A stretch of DNA of 7,958 bases from Lachnospiraceae bacterium. Its GTDB lineage: Bacteria > Bacillota > Clostridia > Lachnospirales > Lachnospiraceae. The translations under genes were made by a program, and so were the position numbers. The stretch is from assembly GCA_900755865.1 (NCBI GenBank), contig CAAEHZ010000499.1, positions 1-7,958 on the forward strand. The letters are read 5' to 3'. Shown here piece by piece: positions 1-5,894 of this stretch. The notes below the pieces were generated by a model. The model saw only the letters and a program-made list of their open reading frames with translations. It searched no databases and was not told the DNA's origin. Every line of letters starts with the position of its first letter. Within the stretch, counting starts at the first letter, position 1.

Positions 1-84
1 ATTGAAAAATAAAATTTTTCAATCGCGAGATTTGTGTCTGCGCGCACTTGACACAAACTCGTCATGCGCAAGGAACGTGCGCAG
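1..84. repeat. Leader with three consecutive inverted repeats
   Basis: Three hairpins lie back to back. (1) ATTGAAAAAT (1-10) and ATTTTTCAAT (14-23) form a perfect 10-bp stem with a 3-base loop. (2) GAG-A-TTTGTGTC (27-38) and GACACAAACTC (50-60) form an 11-bp stem with one bulged A; its loop carries the palindrome TGCGCGCA (39-46). (3) TGCGCA occurs at 65-70 and again at 78-83. CTGCGC (38-43) can instead pair with GCGCAG (79-84), so hairpins 2 and 3 have an alternative fold. No coding sequence covers this stretch. The structure is directly visible, but its role is not: it could be a short intergenic repeat element, the end of an upstream transcription unit, or an mRNA leader for the gene at 100. 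Confidence 0.6.
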
Positions 85-88
85 AAAT

Positions 89-94
89 GAGGAG
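89..94 (+). promoter_or_regulatory. Ribosome binding site of the DHHW gene
   Basis: GAGGAG lies 5 bases before the ATG at 100. It is a strong Shine-Dalgarno match and fixes this start; no in-frame alternative start is better placed. Confidence 0.8.
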
Positions 95-99
95 AAAAT

Positions 100-1230
100 A
101 TGAAAAACGGGGAAAAGAGAAATGCTGTTTTTACCATTGTTTTTCTCGCATCCATTATCGGAATTTTTACGCTGGCGGATTTCTTTGGCTCTGACCGTCT
201 GTTTTCTGAAAAAGAGAACCGCCTTCTGGCACAGAAGCCGGTTTTTTCCCGGACAGCCCTCTGGAACGGCAGCTATACGGCGGACTGGGAGGATTATCTG
301 ACAGACCAGTTTGTGGGCAGGGATAAATGGATTCGGATAAAGACAGAAACAGATATTGTTTTACAGAGGAAGGAAATCAACGGTGTTTATTTAGGCTCAA
401 ACGGTTATCTGCTGGAGCAGCATCTGCCCCAGGATTATTCCCGGGTGAAGATAGAAAAGAAGCTGACGCTTTTAAAGCGGCTGGTGGACGGATGGGATGC
501 CACAGTGATGCTGGTACCCACAGCAGATAATATTCTGACGGATAAGCTGCCTGCCAATGCGCCTTATTTTGACCAGCAGGAATTTCTGGCGGAGGTAAAG
601 GCAACGGTGGGGGAGGCAAATTATGTGGATGTGTATGGGGCTTTGGAGGAAAAGAAGGAGGAAGCCATTTACTATAAGACAGACCATCACTGGACCAGCC
701 TTGGGGCATATTACGGCTACCGGGCGTGGGCGGAGCAGAAGGGCATTGTAAGGTATCCCTATAATACAGCAATTCTGGAAACGGTTTCAGAGGATTTTGA
801 GGGAACCTTACAGGCGAAAATCAATCTGGACTGGGGGAAGGACAGGATACAGTATTTCCCGGAAACCACCATGAGAACGGTAAAAATTGTCTATGACAGG
901 CAGACGGAGGCAGATTCCTTCTATCAGGAATCCTATCTGGAAACAAAAAATCAGTATGGATTTTTCCTGGATGATAATCATGCGCTGGCGGAAATTGACA
1001 CAGGAAGACCGGGGAAGGGAACGCTGGTTATTCTGAAGGATTCCTATGCAAACTGCATGATTCCTCTGCTGGCGCCCCACTACAGCAAAATCTGCGTGGT
1101 GGATACCAGATATTACAGAGGAAGTCTGGAAGGATTGATGCAGGAGTATGAGCAGGCGGATGGAGAACAGCCGGAGCTGTTGATTTTATATAATTGTATT
1201 CACTTTTTGGAAAATTTCGTGTACACTTAA
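100..1230 (+). CDS. DHHW-family membrane-anchored protein (AlgJ/AlgX-like, SGNH-fold)
   Basis: The 376-residue protein begins with a short basic stretch followed by one hydrophobic segment (about 10-29). It is therefore probably anchored in the membrane with its body outside the cell. The hallmark DHHW motif is at 195-198, within TDHHWTSLGAYY. A second conserved-looking block, KDSYANCMIPLL, starts at 313. By analogy with AlgX/AlgJ, where a DxH pair and a serine form an SGNH-type triad, D195, H197 and S315 are the likely catalytic residues. Family relatives usually work with an MBOAT acyltransferase (AlgI-like) to O-acetylate surface polysaccharide. No MBOAT gene is visible here, though one could lie upstream of the window. 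The gene looks complete, and the ribosome binding site GAGGAG supports the start. The downstream gene begins 66 bases later and has no obvious functional link. The family assignment is strong; substrate and reaction are inferred. Confidence 0.85.
   Translation: MKNGEKRNAVFTIVFLASIIGIFTLADFFGSDRLFSEKENRLLAQKPVFSRTALWNGSYTADWEDYLTDQFVGRDKWIRIKTETDIVLQRKEINGVYLGSNGYLLEQHLPQDYSRVKIEKKLTLLKRLVDGWDATVMLVPTADNILTDKLPANAPYFDQQEFLAEVKATVGEANYVDVYGALEEKKEEAIYYKTDHHWTSLGAYYGYRAWAEQKGIVRYPYNTAILETVSEDFEGTLQAKINLDWGKDRIQYFPETTMRTVKIVYDRQTEADSFYQESYLETKNQYGFFLDDNHALAEIDTGRPGKGTLVILKDSYANCMIPLLAPHYSKICVVDTRYYRGSLEGLMQEYEQADGEQPELLILYNCIHFLENFVYT
1189..1194 (+). promoter_or_regulatory. Possible -10 box for the HAD-rsmA-TPR-glgB cluster
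   Basis: A perfect TATAAT sits inside the last codons of the DHHW gene. It would start transcription near 1201, about 95 bases before the HAD gene. At a spacing of 16-18 bases the -35 region reads roughly AACAGC, which is a poor match, and there is no TG extension. TATAAT also occurs elsewhere in the window inside coding sequence (near 760), so chance is a real alternative. Confidence 0.2.
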
Positions 1231-1235
1231 GTAAC

Positions 1236-1299
1236 GCAGGATGCCGGGGCATATCTGCATGGAAAACTTGGAAAAAAGAAAAGGAAACAGGCAGATATG
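1236..1299 (+). promoter_or_regulatory. Two mutually exclusive hairpins before the HAD gene
   Basis: CATATCTGC (1250-1258) is the exact reverse complement of GCAGATATG (1291-1299), which contains the HAD start codon. The 32-base loop carries the likely ribosome binding site AAGGAAA (1281-1287). The same left arm can instead close a smaller upstream hairpin: GCAG (1236-1239) with CTGC (1255-1258), and ATGC (1241-1244) with GCAT (1249-1252). Only one of the two can form at a time. The pairing is directly visible; a regulatory role is inference. Confidence 0.35.
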
Positions 1300-2016
1300 G
1301 AAAAGCGAAAAGCCGTTATTTTTGATATGGACGGAGTTCTGTTTGATACGGAAAGGGTATGCGAGGCAAGCTGGGTGGCGGTGGCAGAAAAGCACGGATT
1401 GCCCGGAATGAAGGAAATTTTTCCAAAATGTATCGGCAGAAACGCAAATGACAGTAAAAAAATTGTGCTGGCAGCCTACGGAGAGGATTTTGATTACGAT
1501 GCATTCCGCAGGGAAACCGGAGAGTGGTTCTGGAATGATATAGAAGAAAAGGGGCTGCCGGTCATGCCGGGGGTACAGGAGCTTTTAAGCTGGCTTTCGG
1601 GAGAGGGCTGGAAAATCGGTCTGGCATCCTCCACAAAGCAGTCCTCTGTGCTGCGGCATCTGGAACAGGCGAAAATCCGGGATTATTTTTCGATTCTTGT
1701 AACAGGAGATATGGTGGAACATTCCAAACCGGAGCCGGACATATATTTAAAGGCATGCGCCGCGCTGGGAACAAAGCCGGAAGAAACCTACGCCATAGAG
1801 GATTCCCCCAACGGAATCCGTTCCGCTTACCGGGCGGGTATGATACCTGTGATGGTGCCGGATATGATAGCGCCGGATGAGGAAATGCGGGAGCTCAGTG
1901 CAAAAATCTGTGGTTCCCTGCCGGAGGTACTGGAATTTTTAAGAAGAGAGGATTCACATGGCAAATCTAGGAATACCGCAGAATACCATAGAGATTCTGC
2001 AGAAATATCATTTTAA
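1297..2016 (+). CDS. HAD-superfamily hydrolase (subfamily IA, phosphoglycolate phosphatase / beta-phosphoglucomutase-like)
   Basis: The 239-residue cytosolic protein has all four HAD motifs: DMDGV with nucleophile D10 and acid/base D12, LASST with S111, SKPEPD with K144, and IEDSPNG with E168 and D169. The helical cap sits between about 16 and 90. This is the arrangement of the beta-phosphoglucomutase and phosphoglycolate phosphatase group. The cap reads IGRNANDS, where L. lactis beta-phosphoglucomutase has GVSRED, so a mutase role is not supported; a small-molecule phosphatase is the safer call. The normal fold should end near residue 217 (EVLEFLRR). The last 20 or so residues are encoded over the rsmA ribosome binding site and first codons, and look like run-on sequence. 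The gene overlaps rsmA by 59 bases in a different frame, which suggests co-transcription and possibly translational coupling. The ribosome binding site is modest (AAGGAAA, about 10 bases from the ATG). Confidence 0.88.
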   Translation: MEKRKAVIFDMDGVLFDTERVCEASWVAVAEKHGLPGMKEIFPKCIGRNANDSKKIVLAAYGEDFDYDAFRRETGEWFWNDIEEKGLPVMPGVQELLSWLSGEGWKIGLASSTKQSSVLRHLEQAKIRDYFSILVTGDMVEHSKPEPDIYLKACAALGTKPEETYAIEDSPNGIRSAYRAGMIPVMVPDMIAPDEEMRELSAKICGSLPEVLEFLRREDSHGKSRNTAEYHRDSAEISF

Positions 2017-2830
2017 TTTTCAGAAAAAATACGGACAGAATTTTTTGATAGATACCGGTGTGCTGGACCGGATTATTACGGCGGCGGAAATTACGAAGGA
2101 GGACTGTGTGCTGGAAATCGGTCCCGGAATCGGTACCATGACGCAATATCTGGCGGAAAGAGCAGGAGAGGTTGTGGCGGTGGAAATCGACCAGAATCTG
2201 ATTCCCATCTTAAAGGAAACGCTGGCTGCCTATGACAATGTAACGGTAATCCAGGATGACATTTTAAAGGTGGATGTCCGGAAAATTGTGGAGGAAAAGA
2301 ACGGGGGAAAGCCTATCAAGGTAGTGGCAAATCTTCCTTATTATATTACAACCCCGATTATCATGGGGCTTTTTGAGAAGCATATTCCCTTAAAGAGCAT
2401 TACGATTATGGTACAGAAGGAAGTAGCGGAGAGGATGCAGGTAGGGCCGGGAACGAAGGACTACGGTGCCCTTTCTCTTGCTGTGCAGTATTATGCAAAG
2501 CCGGAAATTGTTGCAAATGTTCCTCCCAACTGTTTTATTCCCAGACCCAATGTAGGAAGTGCGGTAATCCGTCTGACCCGTTATGAGGAACCGCCGGTAA
2601 AAACCGGAAATGAGGAAAAAATGTTTGCCCTGATTCGTGCCTCCTTTAACCAGCGCAGGAAAACACTGGTGAACGGACTTACCAATGCCCCGGGACTTGG
2701 ACTTACAAAGGAGCAGGTAACGGAGGCTCTGGAGCAGATGGGGCTTCCTGCCACAATCCGGGGAGAGGCGCTGACGCTGGAACAATTTGCCAGCCTGTCA
2801 GATAAGCTGTTTGGTTTTGACATCGCTTAG
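1958..2830 (+). CDS. rsmA: 16S rRNA (adenine(1518)-N6/adenine(1519)-N6)-dimethyltransferase RsmA (KsgA)
   Basis: RsmA transfers four methyl groups from S-adenosylmethionine to two adjacent adenines in the 3' terminal hairpin of 16S rRNA, a late step and checkpoint in small-subunit assembly. The 290-residue length is typical of Firmicutes. Visible motifs are the N-terminal KKYGQNFLID (23-32), the SAM-binding glycine loop EIGPGIG (53-59), the acidic ribose-binding VEID (75-78), the catalytic NLPYY (125-129), FIPRPNVGSAV (193-203), and the C-terminal SFNQRRKTL (229-237). All expected residues are present, so it should be active. The start at 1958 is supported by GAGAGG in the tail of the HAD gene and by the usual RsmA N-terminal length. 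It lies inside the HAD gene's 3' end. An RNase M5 gene (rnmV) often precedes rsmA in Firmicutes, and here a HAD phosphatase takes that place. Confidence 0.97.
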   Translation: MANLGIPQNTIEILQKYHFNFQKKYGQNFLIDTGVLDRIITAAEITKEDCVLEIGPGIGTMTQYLAERAGEVVAVEIDQNLIPILKETLAAYDNVTVIQDDILKVDVRKIVEEKNGGKPIKVVANLPYYITTPIIMGLFEKHIPLKSITIMVQKEVAERMQVGPGTKDYGALSLAVQYYAKPEIVANVPPNCFIPRPNVGSAVIRLTRYEEPPVKTGNEEKMFALIRASFNQRRKTLVNGLTNAPGLGLTKEQVTEALEQMGLPATIRGEALTLEQFASLSDKLFGFDIA

Positions 2831-2893
2831 AGGGTATGGTAAACTTACAGTAATAGTGGGCGATTATTGCCTTTTGGAAAAGGAAGCAGAAGT

Positions 2894-2899
2894 AGGGAG
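2894..2899 (+). promoter_or_regulatory. Ribosome binding site favouring the TTG start at 2909
   Basis: AGGGAG lies 9 bases before TTG at 2909, from which the protein would read MDKYEYKVRADEIK. The only earlier in-frame start, TTG at 2867, is preceded by the weaker GTGGG (2856-2860). It would add 14 residues rich in Arg, Gly and Ser that do not look like part of the helical domain. The frame is closed upstream by a TAA at 2840. Confidence 0.6.
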
Positions 2900-2908
2900 C
2901 GAATTACC

Positions 2909-5881
2909 TTGGATAAGTATGAATATAAAGTAAGAGCGGATGAAATTAAGGAACTGATTGCTCAGGGGGATTATGTACAGGCAGCGGAAATTGCTGATAC
3001 CATAGACTGGCGCCGGGTAAAGAGCGTTATGATGCTCTGCATTATCAGTGATTTGTATAAAGCGAACAGGCGGTATGAGGATGCAAAAAATATGCTGCTT
3101 CTGGCATATGAGAGAAGACCGGGGGGAAGAACAATCTGTTACTCCCTCTGCGAGCTTTGCATCAAAACCGAAGAGTTTGTACAGGCAGTCAATTACTATA
3201 AGGAGTTTGTACAGGTAGCACCGAAGGACCCGGGGCGTTATATTTTGCAGTACAAGCTCTATGAAGCTCAGGATGTCAGTCTGGAAGAGCGGATTGGCGT
3301 TCTGGAGGAACTGAAAAAAAGGGATTATCGGGAAAAGTGGGCATACGAGCTGGCATATCTTTATCACAGAGTGGGACTTGCCACAAGATGCGTGGAGGAA
3401 TGTGATGAGCTGATTCTGTGGTTCGGAGAGGGCAAGTATGTTATTAAAGCGCTGGAATTGAAGATGCTTCATGCGCCGCTGACACCGGAACAGCAGCAGA
3501 AATACGACGGCCGTTTTCGGAGCGAGGATTCGTTCCCTGTACAGGAGCAGGAACAGAATCCGGAAACAGAGGAGCAGTATGGAGAGCCGGCAGAGGAGCA
3601 GGTGGATACAGCAGAAGCCCCGGCGGAAGAGGATGACATTCAGGTTAAGACCATGGATGTCGGACAGTATAATACCATCAATCTGCAGGAGGAGCTTGCA
3701 GAAGGGCTGAAAGAGGTACTGGGGAACCGGCAGGATAAGAGTGCAGAGGTTACAAGGGCAATTATGGAGCCCATGTACAATTCTGATACGGAATCGCTGG
3801 ATTTCCCGGAAATCGGGGAAGTAGATGCGGAGGATTTGGAGCCTGAGAAGGAACAGGTAGAAAGCTCAGAGGTCTTTTTTGGAGAAACGGGAGATTTGAG
3901 CTCTCTTTATGGTACAGAAAATGGTGGGGAGCCTGCCCTGAAAGAACTGACAGCGCCGGAACCTGACAGTACAGAGGCGGAAAGCAGCAGTCAACAGGCA
4001 GCCGTGCCGACCGGGGAAGAAAACAGGGAAGAGGAAAAGCCGGTACAGGAAAAGGCAGAGGATACAACGGCGGAAGCTGTGATGGAGGAGATGCGCAGCG
4101 AAAGTCAGGAAAATATCCAGCCTCCGGAGCCTCTTGCAAGGGTGCTTTCTCAGGAATCGGACGGACAGATTCGCCTTGTGGTGCCGGAGAGCGAAAGCAT
4201 TGAAAAGCAGATTACCGGACAGATGAGTATTGAAGATATTCTGACGGAATGGGAGCGGATGAAGCGGGAGAACGAGCAGAAGCGCAAAGAGGAAGTCAGA
4301 CAGCATGTGCTCCAGCAGACGGGCGCCATGTTTACAGAGTTTGAGGCAGCAGTAAGGGACGGTTTGCTGGAAAAGCTGGAAAAGGATGCAGCGGCAAAGA
4401 ATCAGAAGCCGGCAGAAGCGGTGGTTCCGGACAGTGAAGATACGGACGACCTGGAGGCAGAGGTAGAAGAGATTGCCTTTGAGGCAGAGGAAGCGGAAGA
4501 CCTTTCCGATGTGGCGGAACAGGAAGCAGCCGGGGAAGAAGCGGGAGCAGATGGGGCAGAAATTGTGGAAGATGGGGAATTTGAAGAGCTGGAAGAGGTG
4601 GAGGAACCGGTTCTGGAGGAGGAGCCCTTTGAAGAGGATGCTGCTGTAGAAGAGATAGAAGAAATTCCCGGGGTGGAATACACAGAAGAAGTGTCGGAGC
4701 CGGAAGAAACACCGGAAGCGTACGCCGTGCAGGAAGAAGCTGTAGAAAGAGCGGAAGAGTATACCGAACAGGAAATGCCGGAGGAAGCGGTAGACGGGGA
4801 CGCACCCGAAGAATACGCCGGGCAGGAAATGGCAGACGGGGAAGTATCCGAAGAATACGCCGGGCAGGAAATGCCGGAGAAGGCAGCAGGCGGGGAAGCA
4901 CCTGAAGAATATGCGGAATCAGAAATGTCTGTGGAAGAAGCAGATGGAGAAGCGTCCGAAGAATATGCGGAATCAGAAATATCTGGGGAAGTAACAGACG
5001 AGGAAGCATCCGAAGAATACGCAGAACAGGAAATGCCTGCAGAGGAGTACTCAGAGGAATACCCGGAAGGGGATGAAACCGCGGAAGAAATTGCCGGAGG
5101 AGAACCCTCCGAACCCGTCAGGGAGCGGGCGAAGGTGAGAAGCCTTACAAAGGAAGAGAAGGAACTGTATGGTCCCTTTATCCAGAGCCGTTCCGCGAAG
5201 GAAAAACTGGTTCAGACCATTGATAATATCAGTATGGCAGCCTATACTGGCAATGTTATCATTACCGGAGAAGAGGGAATGGATACTGTGACTCTGGCGA
5301 AGAACATGATTCGCGAGGTGCAGATGACAGACAGCAATTTCTCCGGAAAAGTGGCAAAGATTTCCGGCGCGGGTCTGGATAAAAAGAATCCGGAGCAGAC
5401 GCTGAATCAGTTGAAAAATGGTGCCCTGATTATTCAGAAGGCATCAGGAATGAGCAGCCAGACTGCGGATGCAGTTTACAAAGTATTGCAGCAGGATAAT
5501 ATCGGAATCATTCTTGTGCTGGAAGATACAAAGAGGGCAATGAACCGGTTCTTAAAGGAAAATCCGAAGCTGGCAGAATGTTTTACCGCCAGAATGGATG
5601 TGGAAGCTTTAAGCAATGATACGCTGGTAGCATTCGGCAGACAGTATGCCAGAGAGATGGAATATTCCATTGACGAGCTGGGAGTACTTGCATTACATAC
5701 CAGAATAGCAGGAATGCAGACCCTGAGCCATGCAGTGACAGTGGTAGATGTAAAGCAGATTGTGGACGAGGCAATCTGGCATGCAAACAGAAAGACATTG
5801 AAGCATTTCTTTGACATCCTTTTTGCAAGAAGATACGACGAGGAAGATATGATTATTCTGACAGAAAAAGATTTCATTTGA
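2909..5881 (+). CDS. Large acidic protein: TPR-like N-terminus, Glu-rich linker, degenerate CbxX/CfxQ-type AAA+ domain; function unknown
   Basis: The protein has about 990 residues from the preferred TTG start; residue numbers here count from the alternative TTG at 2867 (1004 residues). Residues 20-200 are paired helices of TPR character (GDYVQAAEIADTI; NRRYEDAKNMLLLAYERRP; EEFVQAVNYYKEFVQVAPKDP). Residues 219-750 are dominated by Glu, Ala and Pro and are probably disordered and strongly negative. Two less acidic islands interrupt them: about 256-285 (VKTMDVGQYNTINLQEELAE) and about 446-507 (KQITGQMSIEDILTEWERMK, then a charged helix). Residues 751-1004 are compact and resemble an AAA+ module of the CbxX/CfxQ/SpoVK group. 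NVIITGEEGMDTVTLAK matches the Walker A strand-loop-helix, GALIIQKA (852-859) the Walker B strand, and RFLKENPKLAECF (894-906) the family's RFLxxNPGLxSRF. The Walker A lysine, the Walker B D/E pair and the arginine-finger position are all replaced, so ATP hydrolysis is unlikely. No signal peptide or membrane segment is seen, so it is cytosolic. The gene lies 78 bases after rsmA and ends 13 bases before glgB. A scaffold or adaptor role is inference only. Confidence 0.85.
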   Translation: MDKYEYKVRADEIKELIAQGDYVQAAEIADTIDWRRVKSVMMLCIISDLYKANRRYEDAKNMLLLAYERRPGGRTICYSLCELCIKTEEFVQAVNYYKEFVQVAPKDPGRYILQYKLYEAQDVSLEERIGVLEELKKRDYREKWAYELAYLYHRVGLATRCVEECDELILWFGEGKYVIKALELKMLHAPLTPEQQQKYDGRFRSEDSFPVQEQEQNPETEEQYGEPAEEQVDTAEAPAEEDDIQVKTMDVGQYNTINLQEELAEGLKEVLGNRQDKSAEVTRAIMEPMYNSDTESLDFPEIGEVDAEDLEPEKEQVESSEVFFGETGDLSSLYGTENGGEPALKELTAPEPDSTEAESSSQQAAVPTGEENREEEKPVQEKAEDTTAEAVMEEMRSESQENIQPPEPLARVLSQESDGQIRLVVPESESIEKQITGQMSIEDILTEWERMKRENEQKRKEEVRQHVLQQTGAMFTEFEAAVRDGLLEKLEKDAAAKNQKPAEAVVPDSEDTDDLEAEVEEIAFEAEEAEDLSDVAEQEAAGEEAGADGAEIVEDGEFEELEEVEEPVLEEEPFEEDAAVEEIEEIPGVEYTEEVSEPEETPEAYAVQEEAVERAEEYTEQEMPEEAVDGDAPEEYAGQEMADGEVSEEYAGQEMPEKAAGGEAPEEYAESEMSVEEADGEASEEYAESEISGEVTDEEASEEYAEQEMPAEEYSEEYPEGDETAEEIAGGEPSEPVRERAKVRSLTKEEKELYGPFIQSRSAKEKLVQTIDNISMAAYTGNVIITGEEGMDTVTLAKNMIREVQMTDSNFSGKVAKISGAGLDKKNPEQTLNQLKNGALIIQKASGMSSQTADAVYKVLQQDNIGIILVLEDTKRAMNRFLKENPKLAECFTARMDVEALSNDTLVAFGRQYAREMEYSIDELGVLALHTRIAGMQTLSHAVTVVDVKQIVDEAIWHANRKTLKHFFDILFARRYDEEDMIILTEKDFI
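4754..5053 (+). repeat. In-frame degenerate tandem repeat, 54- and 42-base units
   Basis: Six consecutive units each begin with Glu-Glu-Tyr, at 4754, 4808, 4850, 4904, 4958 and 5012; a seventh EEY begins at 5054. Unit lengths are 54, 42, 54, 54, 54 and 42 bases. A typical 18-residue unit reads EEYAGQEMPEKAAGGEAP, and the short units lack four residues. Units differ in codons as well as residues, so the array is not a recent identical duplication, but it probably grew by unequal recombination or slippage. It lies in the Glu-rich linker, and copy number may vary between strains. Confidence 0.85.
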
Positions 5882-5885
5882 GAGG

Positions 5886-5891
5886 CGTGAG
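5886..5891 (+). promoter_or_regulatory. Ribosome binding site of glgB
   Basis: GTGAGGGT precedes the ATG at 5895, in the 13-base gap after the preceding stop codon. The short gap suggests that ribosomes finishing the upstream gene could reinitiate here. Confidence 0.65.
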
Positions 5892-5894
5892 GGT

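Noticed and set aside
48..53. TTGACA resembling a consensus -35 box before the DHHW gene
   Set aside because: At 17 bases downstream the sequence is AGGAAC, with no TATAAT-like element at 16-18 bases. The string is explained by the arm of the inverted repeat at 50-60.
377..772. Minus-strand ORF of 131 codons opposite the DHHW gene
   Set aside because: Its Pro/His-rich product covers the conserved DHHW region and is a shadow of the real gene.
1236..1258. Hairpin after the DHHW gene as a terminator
   Set aside because: The stem is short and interrupted, and no T-run follows, so it does not qualify as an intrinsic terminator.
1297..2016. Assigning the HAD gene specifically as beta-phosphoglucomutase (pgmB)
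   Set aside because: The core HAD motifs match, but the cap lacks the GVSRED-like signature expected for the mutase, and no maltose or trehalose phosphorylase gene is nearby.
4402..4683. Minus-strand Ser-rich ORF of 93 codons
   Set aside because: It is another antisense artefact of the acidic linker, with low complexity and no recognisable features.
4332..5009. Long minus-strand ORF of 225 codons rich in Leu, Pro and Arg
   Set aside because: It is the antisense shadow of the Glu-rich linker. GAA/GAG codons read backwards give few stops and a low-complexity product with no domain.
5261..5300. Calling the C-terminal domain an active CbxX/SpoVK ATPase
   Set aside because: The Walker A lysine and Walker B acids are absent, so the sequence does not support ATP hydrolysis.
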